From JAQBGV01 sp032128395 (GTDB lineage: Bacteria; Planctomycetota; UBA8108; UBA1146), in the NCBI GenBank assembly GCA_032128395.1, contig JAQBGV010000038.1, positions 1-23,760 of the forward strand: DNA of 23,760 nt. Reading direction: 5' to 3'. Positions 1 to 8,127 of this stretch are shown here, in pieces; positions within the stretch are counted from its first letter, which is position 1; each line of letters opens with the position of its first letter. Both the position numbers and the translations under genes were made by a program. The notes beneath the pieces are model-generated. The model was not told the origin of the DNA. It saw nothing but the letters and a program-made list of their open reading frames with translations, and did not search any database.

Positions 1-1
1 G

Positions 2-2860
2 GCGATGGAGCTCCTGCGCTCGATGGCGGGACCGTTGCCCAGTTTGTCGGAAGCGAAACGTGCGACGATCCTCGCCGCGACGGCGGGCGAGGGCGCCCAC
101 GGTGCGAGCGCAACGATGGAGCCTCCTCTGCGAGACTCGCGCCAGCCGGGGTGGGTCGCCTACTCGGGCGTCGCGGCGGCGTTCTTGTTGTTCGCGCTCG
201 GGATGTGGTGGTTGCCGCGGGAGGATGATCAAGACGAGATGGACCCACAGCACCGTGTCTCGGTCATCTCATCCGATTCGGTGCTCCCCTCGCTCGATCT
301 CTCCTACGCCCCGGGTCTCCCCGGGGCTACAGCGTCGGACCCGGCGGCAGGAAGTGACCGAAACACCCTTTGCAACCCCAACGGCTCAGGCGTGCTCACC
401 GCGAGTAGCGAGGTGCCCGGCACGGTCCCCGTAGAGTGGGTCGGACCGCGGCATGCAAGCAGGATCACTCCTTTCGGTGCAGCGGCTCCCAGGCGAGCCG
501 CAGAAATCGATTCGACATCGACAGCCACGCAGCCCACAGCCGGCTGGCCCTTCGGCGTTGCAAATGACAACGATGCGCCAGATCAGCCGTCCGCCGAAGA
601 TGTTGCCTTGCAACTCGCCAAGAACAGTGCAGCCCTCGAGGTCAGACAAGAAGTCCTCGCGCGTGAATACCAGAGGGCACGTGTCCGCAACGACGAGGAG
701 ATCGCAAGGGTCGCGGGACTCGGGGCTGAAGCGCGGCAGGAGCAGGTCCAGCTCGCTCAAAGGTTCCGACTCGACGCTCGGCAACTCGAAGAAGAGCTCA
801 GCCAAGTTCAGAACGAACTCGAAATGACGAGGCGATTGGCCGATGCGAAGCTGCAACTCGCGGCGTTGGGGAATGCTGGCATCGACATGAACACGATGGC
901 GATCGAAATCGTGCCGAAAATCAATGGTATTGTGTCGGCGGCCCGAGGCGACATTGTCGTGTTGAGTGTCGGGCGTCAGGACCAGGTCCGGGTGGGATAC
1001 GAGTTCACGCTCTACGACGCCGACCAGTACATCGCAAAGGTCAAGGTCGAAAGCCTCCTCGATGAGTTGTGCGGTACCAGAATCTTGTTCACCGAGCCAG
1101 GGAAGACGATTCGCCCGGGTCTGAAAGCCTCGACTCGAGTCTCTGGCGCCGACACGCCGACAACAGTCGCTGACCCGACGCCGGAGCAAGTCGCGAAGCT
1201 CGTCCAGGAGTACGAGGCGGAACTCGCCGATCAGCGCCGTAGTCAAGCCGAAGCCCGCGTCACCGCGATCCTCCAGGGCCTCCGCCGCCTCCCCGCCGAG
1301 ACCCCGGACGCGATGTACTTCCGCTATTGGGGGGACAATCCGTTCGTGCGCGCCGACCATGATCCCCTCTCGACCTTCGGGATCGACGTCGATACCGCGA
1401 GCCACTCCTTGGTCCGGAGTTATCTGCGAAATGGAAACCTCCCACCGCGCGCTGCGGTGCGGACCGAGGAGTTCGTCAACGCGTACGCGAGCCACCTCCC
1501 TCCGCCGACCGAGCAGGACCTCGCCCTCCACCTCGAGCTCGCCACCAGCGAATTCTCGCACCGCGACGGGGTCGCACTCCTCAAGGTCGGGGTGAAGGCG
1601 CGCGAAATTCCCGACGCCGAGCGGAAGCCGATCGCGCTGACGATCGTGCTCGACGTCTCCGGATCGATGCAGCAGGAGAACCGTCTCGAGTTGGTGAAGC
1701 AGGCGATCCTCACGCTCCTCCCCGAGCTCGATGGGCGCGACACGATCGGAATCGTCGCCTTCTCGTCGAGCGGGCGCGTGGTGCTCGAGCCGGTGAGTGC
1801 GCTCGACATCGATCTGATCGGCAGCGCACTCCGCAACCTCTTCCCGGGCGGTTCGACGAACGCGCAGGAGGGGCTGGACTTCGCCTACGCGATGGCCGAG
1901 CGGCAATTCCGCGAGGGTTCGAGCAACCGCGTCGCGCTCTTCTCGGACGGGGTCGCGAACACCGGGATCACCGACCTCGACACGCTTCTCGCTCGCACGG
2001 CCGAGGCGCGCGGACGCGGAATTTACCTGAACACCTTCGGCTGTGGGATGGGGAACCACAACGACACGCTGATGGAACAGCTCGCTGACAAGGGCGATGG
2101 GGTCTGCGGGTACCTGGACACCCTGAAGGAGGCCCAGGAACACTTCCGGAGGAATCTCGCGGGGACGTTCCAGGCGGTCGCGCGCGACGCGAAGATCCAA
2201 GTCGAGTTCCATCCCGCATCGGTCCTTCGCTACCGGCAGCTCGGCTACGAGAACCGGGCGATCGCCGATGCCGACTTCCGCAACGACGCGGTCGACGCCG
2301 GCGAGGTCGGTGCCGGGCACGAGGTGGTCGCCCTCTACGAGGTCGAGCTGAAACCGAACGCCGACGGCCCGATCGCCACCGCGCGAGTGCGCTACCAGAG
2401 CGTCGACCGCGACGAGGTGGTGGAGATCGAAGCAGTTGCGTCTGGCGGGAAACTGGCCGACTTCCACGCGGCGAGCGAGCGGTTCCGCCTCTCGGCGGCG
2501 GTCGCCGCGTTCGCGGAAGTGCTGCGCGATTCGAGCTGGGCGAGGCAGACCCAACTCGCGGAGATCGAAGAGATCGCCCGCGGGCTGCTCTCTCTCGACA
2601 CCGCCGAAGACGATTCGGTCGCGGAGTTGGTCGCGATGGTGAAGCGCGCGCAAGGGCTCATCGAATCGCGAGTGCGGAGCGAGCTGTCCCAGTTGATCGA
2701 CGAGGTGAAGCGGAATCAACACATCCGTGCGCGGATCGAGGACCGACTGATCGAGCGCGGAGGGGAGACCGGAGGCGAGGCGCTGAAGGAGGAGCTCGAG
2801 CGGTTGCGCGCGCAGAACGAGGCGATGGAGAAGCGGCTGCGCGACTTGATCATCGGGTAG
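2..2860 (+). CDS. YfbK-type von Willebrand factor A membrane protein with coiled-coil/SH3-like insert (5' partial)
   Basis: The frame is open to the left edge, so the ATG at position 5 is probably internal. The first visible residues (ELLRSMAGPLPSLSEAKRATIL) resemble the end of the anti-sigma-like N-terminal segment common in planctomycete YfbK proteins. Numbering from that ATG: one membrane segment at about 51-70; a low-complexity linker; a coiled coil at about 193-288; a small beta-rich domain at about 300-378 resembling the SH3-like/FlgT C-terminal fold seen in planctomycete envelope proteins; the YfbK N-terminal region at about 430-500 (FGIDVDTASHS); a VWA domain with MIDAS DVSGSM at 550-555; a DUF3520-like C-terminal region at about 730-900; and a short terminal coiled coil at 915-950. 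The VWA part is on the C-terminal side of the single membrane segment, so probably extracytoplasmic. Its substrate is unknown. The family call is strong; the role is not known. Confidence 0.9.
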   Translation, partial: AMELLRSMAGPLPSLSEAKRATILAATAGEGAHGASATMEPPLRDSRQPGWVAYSGVAAAFLLFALGMWWLPREDDQDEMDPQHRVSVISSDSVLPSLDLSYAPGLPGATASDPAAGSDRNTLCNPNGSGVLTASSEVPGTVPVEWVGPRHASRITPFGAAAPRRAAEIDSTSTATQPTAGWPFGVANDNDAPDQPSAEDVALQLAKNSAALEVRQEVLAREYQRARVRNDEEIARVAGLGAEARQEQVQLAQRFRLDARQLEEELSQVQNELEMTRRLADAKLQLAALGNAGIDMNTMAIEIVPKINGIVSAARGDIVVLSVGRQDQVRVGYEFTLYDADQYIAKVKVESLLDELCGTRILFTEPGKTIRPGLKASTRVSGADTPTTVADPTPEQVAKLVQEYEAELADQRRSQAEARVTAILQGLRRLPAETPDAMYFRYWGDNPFVRADHDPLSTFGIDVDTASHSLVRSYLRNGNLPPRAAVRTEEFVNAYASHLPPPTEQDLALHLELATSEFSHRDGVALLKVGVKAREIPDAERKPIALTIVLDVSGSMQQENRLELVKQAILTLLPELDGRDTIGIVAFSSSGRVVLEPVSALDIDLIGSALRNLFPGGSTNAQEGLDFAYAMAERQFREGSSNRVALFSDGVANTGITDLDTLLARTAEARGRGIYLNTFGCGMGNHNDTLMEQLADKGDGVCGYLDTLKEAQEHFRRNLAGTFQAVARDAKIQVEFHPASVLRYRQLGYENRAIADADFRNDAVDAGEVGAGHEVVALYEVELKPNADGPIATARVRYQSVDRDEVVEIEAVASGGKLADFHAASERFRLSAAVAAFAEVLRDSSWARQTQLAEIEEIARGLLSLDTAEDDSVAELVAMVKRAQGLIESRVRSELSQLIDEVKRNQHIRARIEDRLIERGGETGGEALKEELERLRAQNEAMEKRLRDLIIG

Positions 2861-2897
2861 TGGACGGTCTCCGCACCGCGGTGCGGAGCCCGTCCAC
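2860..2897. terminator. bidirectional palindromic terminator / dispersed repeat copy
   Basis: Near-perfect inverted repeat. GTGGACGG (2860-2867) pairs with CCGTCCAC (2890-2897), and CTCCGCACC (2869-2877) pairs with GGTGCGGAG (2880-2888). There is one T/C mismatch and a two-base turn. It starts in the last base of the upstream TAG stop and is followed by TATTTTC. It lies between two convergent genes, so it may terminate both. It shares CTCCGC/GCGGAG and overall design with the palindrome at 19613-19645. Confidence 0.8.
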
Positions 2898-2899
2898 CG

Positions 2900-3397
2900 C
2901 TATTTTCCTAGCTTGAGTGCGGCTTGCGCCAGCGCGGTCTTCCACGGCTCCGGCGCGACCTCCGCGAGGTCGAGCCAGGCGGGGATCAGTTCTTCCGGGG
3001 GGCGGCTCGAGATGCTGGTCTCGTGATCCCGCACCGCGATCGCGGTCGCGATCAGATAGATCAGCGTTCCGCGGATCGGGGCGTCGGTGGGGTCCGCCCT
3101 GAGGGTCCAGGTCTTGCCCGCCTCTTTCCAGCGCTGGAGAGTCGAGAGGTCGACTCTCCCCGGAACGATGGAAGGGAGAGTCTCGACAACGGAGACGCAC
3201 CCGACCATCCGCAACGCCTCATCCCACCACGCCACCCCGGTTGTCTCGAGCGCACGGCACGTCGCAGCGACCATCGGAGCCTCCCCCCCGAGGCAGATGC
3301 GGAGCATCTGATTCGTCGCTCGATACGAGGGAGTATCGTCGCGGTCGTCGAGCGTCGGGTCGCCGAGCATGGGGTCGTCCTGGGTCGAGCGGTTCAA
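2900..3397 (-). CDS. unknown protein translationally coupled to ECF-like sigma factor
   Basis: I do not recognise this 165-residue protein. It has no clear signal peptide, no convincing membrane helix and no zinc-finger motif. It is acidic at both ends and richer in Trp/Leu/Ile in the middle. The chosen start is TTG at 3397, sharing the 4-base overlap TTGA with the TGA stop of the sigma gene. A good ribosome site (GAGGTGA) lies 4 bases upstream, whereas the ATG at 3370 has no comparable site. The overlap suggests stoichiometric production with the sigma factor, so an accessory or anti-sigma-like partner is possible, but nothing in the sequence proves it. Confidence 0.7.
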   Translation of the reverse strand: MNRSTQDDPMLGDPTLDDRDDTPSYRATNQMLRICLGGEAPMVAATCRALETTGVAWWDEALRMVGCVSVVETLPSIVPGRVDLSTLQRWKEAGKTWTLRADPTDAPIRGTLIYLIATAIAVRDHETSISSRPPEELIPAWLDLAEVAPEPWKTALAQAALKLGK

Positions 3398-4071
3398 TTC
3401 GTCACCTCGAGCAGAGCGCGGATCTCATCGTCGATCCGCCCGGGTGCGAATCGGTCGCGGGCGATCAGTTCCCGCACGGTCGATCTGAACCGCCGGAGCG
3501 CGGGGCGCGCCTTGACCGCGGCCTGTTCCTCGGTCAGGCCGAGGGTCGGTGCACATTCCGCGTACGGGATCCCGCGGTAGCAGTGTTCGATGAAGACGCG
3601 CCAGTGCAGATCGAGTCCCTCCCTCTCGCACTCGATGCGGGTCCGTTCGAGTGCCAGGCGGACCACTTCTCGGGCGTACACACGATCGAAGACGTCCTCC
3701 GGCGAAGGCTCCGGCGTGCGCGGGGGGAGCCGGTCAGCTCTCGGCACTCGGCTGTCGCGCTGACGCCGACGCGACTCCTCTTTCAGGTAGAAGCTGAACC
3801 CGTTCTTCAACCACTTTCGGAGCGACTTGCCGCTCGATTGCCACCCTGCGAAGAACTCCGGTCGATCGAGCCGGTCGGCGAAGAAGCCGTGAACGATCTC
3901 CGTCCCTCCGCTGAGCCAACGCTCCCGGGTGCAGTCGAAGTACTCCCGGAGCGGCCGGAAGTAGATGCGCATGATCCAGTGGTTCACGGTCGAGCGGCCA
4001 CCCTCGCCCCCGCCGGCGAGGTGGGCGGTGATCCAACTGACCGGTGTGCTCGGAAACGGAATCTCGGACAT
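3394..4071 (-). CDS. ECF-like RNA polymerase sigma-70 family factor
   Basis: A 225-residue protein. The N-terminal half carries a region-2-like stretch (EIVHGFFADRLDRPEFF, then SLRKWLKNGFSFYLKEESRRR), which matches the pattern of planctomycete ECF sigma factors. The C-terminal part has a region-4-like helix-turn-helix (RGIPYAECAPTLGLTEEQAAVKARPALRRF), joined by a charged Pro-rich linker. It would direct core RNA polymerase to an alternative promoter set. The ATG at 4071 is chosen because AGGAGG sits 5 bases upstream; a GTG at 4077 lies inside that ribosome site. The gene diverges from a Ser/Thr kinase and overlaps the next gene by TTGA. ECF factors paired with Ser/Thr kinases are a known planctomycete theme, so kinase control of this factor is a reasonable inference. 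Confidence 0.82.
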   Translation of the reverse strand: MSEIPFPSTPVSWITAHLAGGGEGGRSTVNHWIMRIYFRPLREYFDCTRERWLSGGTEIVHGFFADRLDRPEFFAGWQSSGKSLRKWLKNGFSFYLKEESRRRQRDSRVPRADRLPPRTPEPSPEDVFDRVYAREVVRLALERTRIECEREGLDLHWRVFIEHCYRGIPYAECAPTLGLTEEQAAVKARPALRRFRSTVRELIARDRFAPGRIDDEIRALLEVTN

Positions 4072-4108
4072 GAACACCTCCTGGCGACGCGGTCCGGTCC
4101 GGGGGGGC

Positions 4109-4191
4109 GTTCCATCCGGAGATAGGCCGGGGCGCGGGGGACCGACGCCGGAATCTCGGGTGCGAGCGACGTCGGGAATCCTCGATGGAAC
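4109..4191. promoter_or_regulatory. divergent promoter region with outward-facing GATGGAAC elements
   Basis: GATGGAAC reads toward the sigma gene on the minus strand (4116-4109) and toward the kinase gene on the plus strand (4184-4191). The two are a perfect 8-bp inverted repeat, with similarity continuing as xCCC then CCGG. GGAAC is the classic ECF -35 core, so these may be two divergent promoters read by the neighbouring sigma factor. No convincing shared -10 is visible. On the minus side the spacing to the start codon is short, so the sites could instead be operators. Confidence 0.4.
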
Positions 4192-4303
4192 ACCCTTCTC
4201 CGGTGAAAAACCAGTGGCCAGTCCTGAAGTCCAGGGGCATCCTCAGCCGGGTCGCCCGGTTCCAGCGGTATCCTGGACCTCTCAGAAGAGGAAGAGTGAC
4301 CGT

Positions 4304-5239
4304 ATGCACGACGATTCCCGCGGTTCCCCCCGCCGCCGGCGTGATCGCTCCCAGTGGATCTTCTCCGATCAGGTCTCACCGCTGACCAGCGGCCGGATCC
4401 CGAGGCGTATCGAGCACTTCGAGCTGCAGGAGGTGATCGGTGAGGGGTCGATGGGGATCGTCATCGCCGCCGTGGATGCGCGGGACGGGAGCCCCGCGGC
4501 GATCAAGATTCTTCGCCCCGAGCTACTCGGCTCGATCCCCGAGGCCCGATTCGCCCGCGAGCTGCGGATCCTCGATCAGCTCGACCACCCGGGGTTGGCG
4601 CGGGTCCTCGGATCGGGGACCGTGGAAGTTCGGGGAGGGCGCCTCCCCTGGATCGCACTCGAACGGATCGACGGGGAGGAGCTGATCGAGGACGCCGACA
4701 GGCGCGGGCTCGATCGGACCGCCCGACTCGAACAGTTGCGACTCGTCGCGGACGCGGTCGGATTCGCGCACAGCCGGGGTTTCGTGCATCGCGATCTCAA
4801 GCCGGAGAACATCCGGGTCGACGGCGGCGGTAGACCGCGCGTCCTCGACTTCGGGATCGCGGCAGTGCTCACGGGGATCGCGGGTGGGAGCTGGGAACCG
4901 CTCACAGGATCCGGCGAATTGCTCGGGACCTTCGAGCTGCTGAGCCCGGAGCAGGTCGCGGGGGAGGAGGTCGGTCCCCCGAGCGACGTGTACTCCCTCG
5001 GCGTCATCGGAGGCCTCCTCCTCGTGGGGCACACGCCGTACAAGGCGGACTCGGCGATGGTCCCCCAGCTCCTGATCGAGATCCGCGGCGGCGCGCTCGG
5101 GGGGATCCGTGCTTGGCTCGAGGCGCTCCCCCCTCCGGTTTTCTCCCTCTTGATGCGCTGCGTCTCCCGCGAGCCGGAGGACCGCCCAAAGGACGGTGCG
5201 GCGCTCGCCGAGGAGCTCGGAGCCCTCATCGCCGGTTGA
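4304..5239 (+). CDS. soluble Hanks-type serine/threonine protein kinase
   Basis: A 311-residue kinase starting at ATG 4304, with an AG-rich ribosome site (AGAGGAAGAG) just upstream. The upstream in-frame extension crosses the promoter region and is not protein-like. All key kinase elements are present: Gly-loop GEGSMG at 46-51, Lys68 in AAIK, Glu86 in the C-helix, catalytic HRDLKPEN at 162-169, DFG at 182-184, SPEQ at 214-217 and SDVYSLG from 227. It should be active. Unlike many bacterial Ser/Thr kinases it lacks a C-terminal membrane helix and sensor domain and ends right after the kinase fold. It probably acts in the cytoplasm. The divergent ECF-like sigma factor is the obvious candidate target. 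Confidence 0.93.
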   Translation: MHDDSRGSPRRRRDRSQWIFSDQVSPLTSGRIPRRIEHFELQEVIGEGSMGIVIAAVDARDGSPAAIKILRPELLGSIPEARFARELRILDQLDHPGLARVLGSGTVEVRGGRLPWIALERIDGEELIEDADRRGLDRTARLEQLRLVADAVGFAHSRGFVHRDLKPENIRVDGGGRPRVLDFGIAAVLTGIAGGSWEPLTGSGELLGTFELLSPEQVAGEEVGPPSDVYSLGVIGGLLLVGHTPYKADSAMVPQLLIEIRGGALGGIRAWLEALPPPVFSLLMRCVSREPEDRPKDGAALAEELGALIAG

Positions 5240-5359
5240 CTTCCGCCGCTTCTCCGGGCCGTGCGGGCTGCAACGCGGGCCCACCGGGTCCGTCCCGGGC
5301 GTCACGGCCTGGCATCGTATTCTTTACGAGTGCCCGTCTGTACGAGCCGAGGAGTCGAG

Positions 5360-6172
5360 ATGCAGGATCGATGGACTCTCTTCGCGGTCGGACTCGCAGT
5401 CCTGACCGCCGCGTTGGTCATCGGATGGCGAGCGAGCCGTCACGATCGCAAGGCCGCCACCGCGATGATCATCCTCTGTCTCGTACCCGTGCTGGTCCGC
5501 ACTATCCTGATCGTCTTCCCGAGCCTCGAATACCGCTTTCTCTGTCAAGATGGCTACGCCCTCCTCCGTCCGTGGTGGTCGGTCCCCTTCGCCATCGCGC
5601 TCTTCACCACCGCTTCGCCACACATGGGGTCCCGAATCTCCCAAGCTGGGTTGGTCGGGCTCAGTCTCCTCCTCTGGCTGTCGGGGACCGATCGACTGCT
5701 CGCGACGGCGCAGTTCGACCCGCAAACGATGGACGGTGTGGTCGACGCGGATGGCGTCTGCATGCAGACGACCGACTACACCTGCGGCGCGGCGGCGGCG
5801 GCCACGCTCCTCGTTCGCTACGGAGTCACCACCGACGAGCGCGAGATGGCCGAGGCGTGCTGGACCAATTCGCTGACCGGGACCGACGAGCTCTGCGTCG
5901 CGCGTGGCCTCCGCCGGAAGCTCTCGAGGAGCGGTCTTCGTCTCGAACCGCGCATCTCGATGGCGACGTGGGACGAGCTCTGCGAGTGGGATGGGCCCGC
6001 CGCCGTGACGATCAAAGACCGCCTCTTCGTCGACCATTGGATCGTGGTCCTCGAGATTCGCGGAGAGCGGGTGACGATCGGCGACCCCACATCGGGTCTG
6101 CTGATGATCTCGAAGGACGCATTCCTCGAAGTCTGGCGCGGCCGCATGGTCACGCTGCGGGGGATTTCGTAG
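5360..6172 (+). CDS. membrane-anchored C39-like cysteine peptidase
   Basis: A 270-residue protein starting at ATG 5360, with GAGGAG 5 bases upstream. The N-terminal half is hydrophobic, with segments near 4-24, 33-53, 72-84 and 95-113. The C-terminal half is a compact papain-like domain of the C39 (double-glycine peptidase) type: Gln136 and Cys142 in QTTDYTCGAA, His226 in VDHWIVV and Asp242 in IGDPTSG, the expected Q-C-H-D set. C39 peptidases usually remove double-glycine leaders while fused to ABC exporters. Here no ABC domain is fused and no leader peptide gene is visible nearby. The substrate is unknown. The gene lies 120 bp after the kinase gene, so co-transcription is possible. Confidence 0.82.
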   Translation: MQDRWTLFAVGLAVLTAALVIGWRASRHDRKAATAMIILCLVPVLVRTILIVFPSLEYRFLCQDGYALLRPWWSVPFAIALFTTASPHMGSRISQAGLVGLSLLLWLSGTDRLLATAQFDPQTMDGVVDADGVCMQTTDYTCGAAAAATLLVRYGVTTDEREMAEACWTNSLTGTDELCVARGLRRKLSRSGLRLEPRISMATWDELCEWDGPAAVTIKDRLFVDHWIVVLEIRGERVTIGDPTSGLLMISKDAFLEVWRGRMVTLRGIS

Positions 6173-6193
6173 GGGGCCTGGCGAAAGCCCTCT

Positions 6194-7687
6194 CTAAGAA
6201 GCATCGCCCTCGACGTACTTCTGCACGGTGCGTCGGTCGAGGCCGGTTCTGCGCGCGACCTCGGCGAGGTTTCCCGTCCGTTCGTAGAGGAGTGCGCAGT
6301 ATCGGGCGACGAGTTCGCGCGCTCCGATCTTGCCCTCCTCCAGAGCGATCCCCCACGGCGCATCGGCCGCTGCGATCCCCTTGGCGGCGGCGATATCCGG
6401 TGTGTAGTGCCGGGTGAGCAGGATCCTCCGGATCGCCTGCTCGAGCTCCCGGACATTCCCCGGCCACGGATAGTCCGCCGGAACATCGCGCTCGAGGGCG
6501 TCGAGGACCACACTCGCGAGACCCTCGGCCGGAGCGCCGACGATTCGGGCGACCAGCTCGCGGACCAAGGTCTGGAACTCTCCGGACGCTTCTGCCAGGC
6601 GAGTCCGCAGCGGGGGGACCGTGATGACGTCCGACGTGAGCCGGTAGTAGAAATCGTCGCGAAACGAACCGTCCTTGCGCAGGGTTTCGATCGCCTGGTT
6701 CGTCGCCGCGATGACTCGCCCGCGGAACCGGAGTGTCTCCCGCCCCCCGACCGGTGAGAAGGTGCGCTCCTGGAGCACTCGAAGCAGTCGGATCTGCACC
6801 GGGGCACCGACGTCGCCGATCTCATCGAGCAGGATTGCACCGTACGGACTGCAGTGCGCGAGGATCCCCTCGTGGTCTTCGATCGCCCCGGTGAACGCGC
6901 CCTTCTTGTGGCCGAACAACTCGCTCGGCAGTAGTGCCTCCGGGAACTGTGACAGGTTGATCGAGATGAACGCGCGAGTGAAGCTCTCGACGAACCGGTT
7001 CGTGCGTGGGTCGAGAGGGATGTACGCCGAGCGACCGAGCGCTGCGGCCGCGCGTTCCTTCCCGGTGCCGGTCTCTCCGAGGAGCAGAGTGGAGAAGTCC
7101 TCCATCCGGTCGAAGAGGTGGCGACCGTACACCTGCATGTCAGCGGTCACCGCAGCGTTCCACAGCTGCCGGCGCAGCTCGATCATCGACTCACTCCGCC
7201 CGACGAGGCCGCGCTCGATGAACCGATGCGCGCGCCTGAGCTGGAAGTAGATCGCGAGGAATCGCTCCGCCTCGGTCGCGGGGATTCCCCAACCGACCAG
7301 ACGCGCGAGATGGACGCGGGCGGCAGCGAACGGGGTCGGTTCCGCTCCCGCCCCGAGTTGAGCGTCGATGTGGGCGTCGAGGTCTGCGAACGACTCCTGA
7401 TACCCGAGGAAGAGTAGGCTCGCCTCGAGGATCGTGCGGTCTTCGCCGGAGTGGGAATCGAGGTGGACGGACCCTGCCTCGGTGAGTTCCGCGACCCGGG
7501 TCGCGATTCGCTCTCGGAGTCGTTCGGATCGCTCGGCGTGGGGGAGGCGCTGCGAGGTGCCGAGGATCCGCCGATCGATCTCCTCCCGACGCGGCCCGAA
7601 GGGGTTCGCGAAGACCGCTTCGGCGACGTTCCGGAAGAATTCGCGGTCATCGGGGGAGAGGGCTGCCATACACGCAGTGTATAGCAT
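6194..7687 (-). CDS. sigma-54-dependent transcriptional activator (bacterial enhancer-binding protein)
   Basis: A 497-residue AAA+ regulator. The central domain has Walker A GETGTGK at 204-210, the sigma-54 contact loop GAFTGA at 263-268, Walker B ILLDE at 285-289 and WPGNVREL at 408-415. A Fis-like helix-turn-helix (NLAEVARRTGLDRRTVQKY) closes the protein at about 473-491. It should drive open-complex formation at -24/-12 promoters using ATP. The N-terminal ~190 residues are helical with no recognisable receiver, GAF or PAS motif, so the signal is unknown. ATG codons at 7687 and 7669 are both possible; neither has a clear Shine-Dalgarno. The gene converges on the C39 peptidase gene, 21 bp away, and diverges from the M28 gene. 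Confidence 0.93.
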   Translation of the reverse strand: MLYTACMAALSPDDREFFRNVAEAVFANPFGPRREEIDRRILGTSQRLPHAERSERLRERIATRVAELTEAGSVHLDSHSGEDRTILEASLLFLGYQESFADLDAHIDAQLGAGAEPTPFAAARVHLARLVGWGIPATEAERFLAIYFQLRRAHRFIERGLVGRSESMIELRRQLWNAAVTADMQVYGRHLFDRMEDFSTLLLGETGTGKERAAAALGRSAYIPLDPRTNRFVESFTRAFISINLSQFPEALLPSELFGHKKGAFTGAIEDHEGILAHCSPYGAILLDEIGDVGAPVQIRLLRVLQERTFSPVGGRETLRFRGRVIAATNQAIETLRKDGSFRDDFYYRLTSDVITVPPLRTRLAEASGEFQTLVRELVARIVGAPAEGLASVVLDALERDVPADYPWPGNVRELEQAIRRILLTRHYTPDIAAAKGIAAADAPWGIALEEGKIGARELVARYCALLYERTGNLAEVARRTGLDRRTVQKYVEGDAS

Positions 7688-8127
7688 GATAGCACTGGCT
7701 GAGCATCAGAGCCGCGAGAGCCTCTTCCGCGAATGACGCAACCCGCAATCACAGGGGAGGTTGAGTCGGGAGAGGAAGACGGCATGCGAAGTGCCTAGAG
7801 GTGGTCTTGGCCGGAGCGAGCTGCCGGCCGCGTCGGGTCGGGCCCTTGAAAGGCCTCTCCGCCGGCGCGACGGTGCGCTCCCCCGGAGCTGCGGATCGAG
7901 GCGGGTCACCTGCGGTGGTCGCAGGCTCCCTCGGGAGTTCGGTCCTACCTCAGTCGTCGTGTCACTTCCCTGCGGCACCGGAACCACGGCGACTTCGCGG
8001 CGGGGCGGGTGTTCCGCCTCTCAGTAGCGTTGCTCGACCCCCCGGACGAACGGCATCCTGCCGAGCGGACCGGGGGGTCGGTCTATTCCACGCCTGATGA
8101 GCGCTCCCCTCGGTTACTTTGTGCGGC
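7688..8127. other. 440-bp non-coding divergent region rich in hairpins
   Basis: No ORF here looks like a protein. Several perfect or near-perfect stems are present: GGCCGG/CCGGCC (7809-7829), CCTGCG/CGCAGG around a 5-base loop (7909-7925) and the large hairpin at 8035-8080. A short inverted repeat CAGTG/CACTG lies at 7675-7697 by the activator start. The region must hold promoters for both flanking genes. It may also encode a structured RNA, but no known RNA family is recognised. Confidence 0.5.
8035..8080. repeat. long inverted repeat with nested hairpin upstream of M28 peptidase gene
   Basis: CGACCCCCCGG (8035-8045) and CCGGGGGGTCG (8070-8080) form a perfect 11-bp stem. The 24-base interior carries a second stem, CGGCA-TCC-TGCCG (8051-8063). 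No T-tract follows on the plus strand. It lies 47 bp before the M28 start codon, in the leader or promoter region. Roles could be a 5' UTR structure, an operator or part of a small RNA. Confidence 0.6.

Noticed and set aside
386..2722. Long minus-strand ORF of 778 codons
   Set aside because: Antisense shadow of the VWA gene; sequence is Arg/Asp/Leu-rich with no domain, and plus-strand motifs are clear.
7675..7697. CAGTG/CACTG inverted repeat at the sigma-54 activator start as operator
   Set aside because: Arms of 5 bp around a 13-base spacer are expected by chance; kept only as a note.
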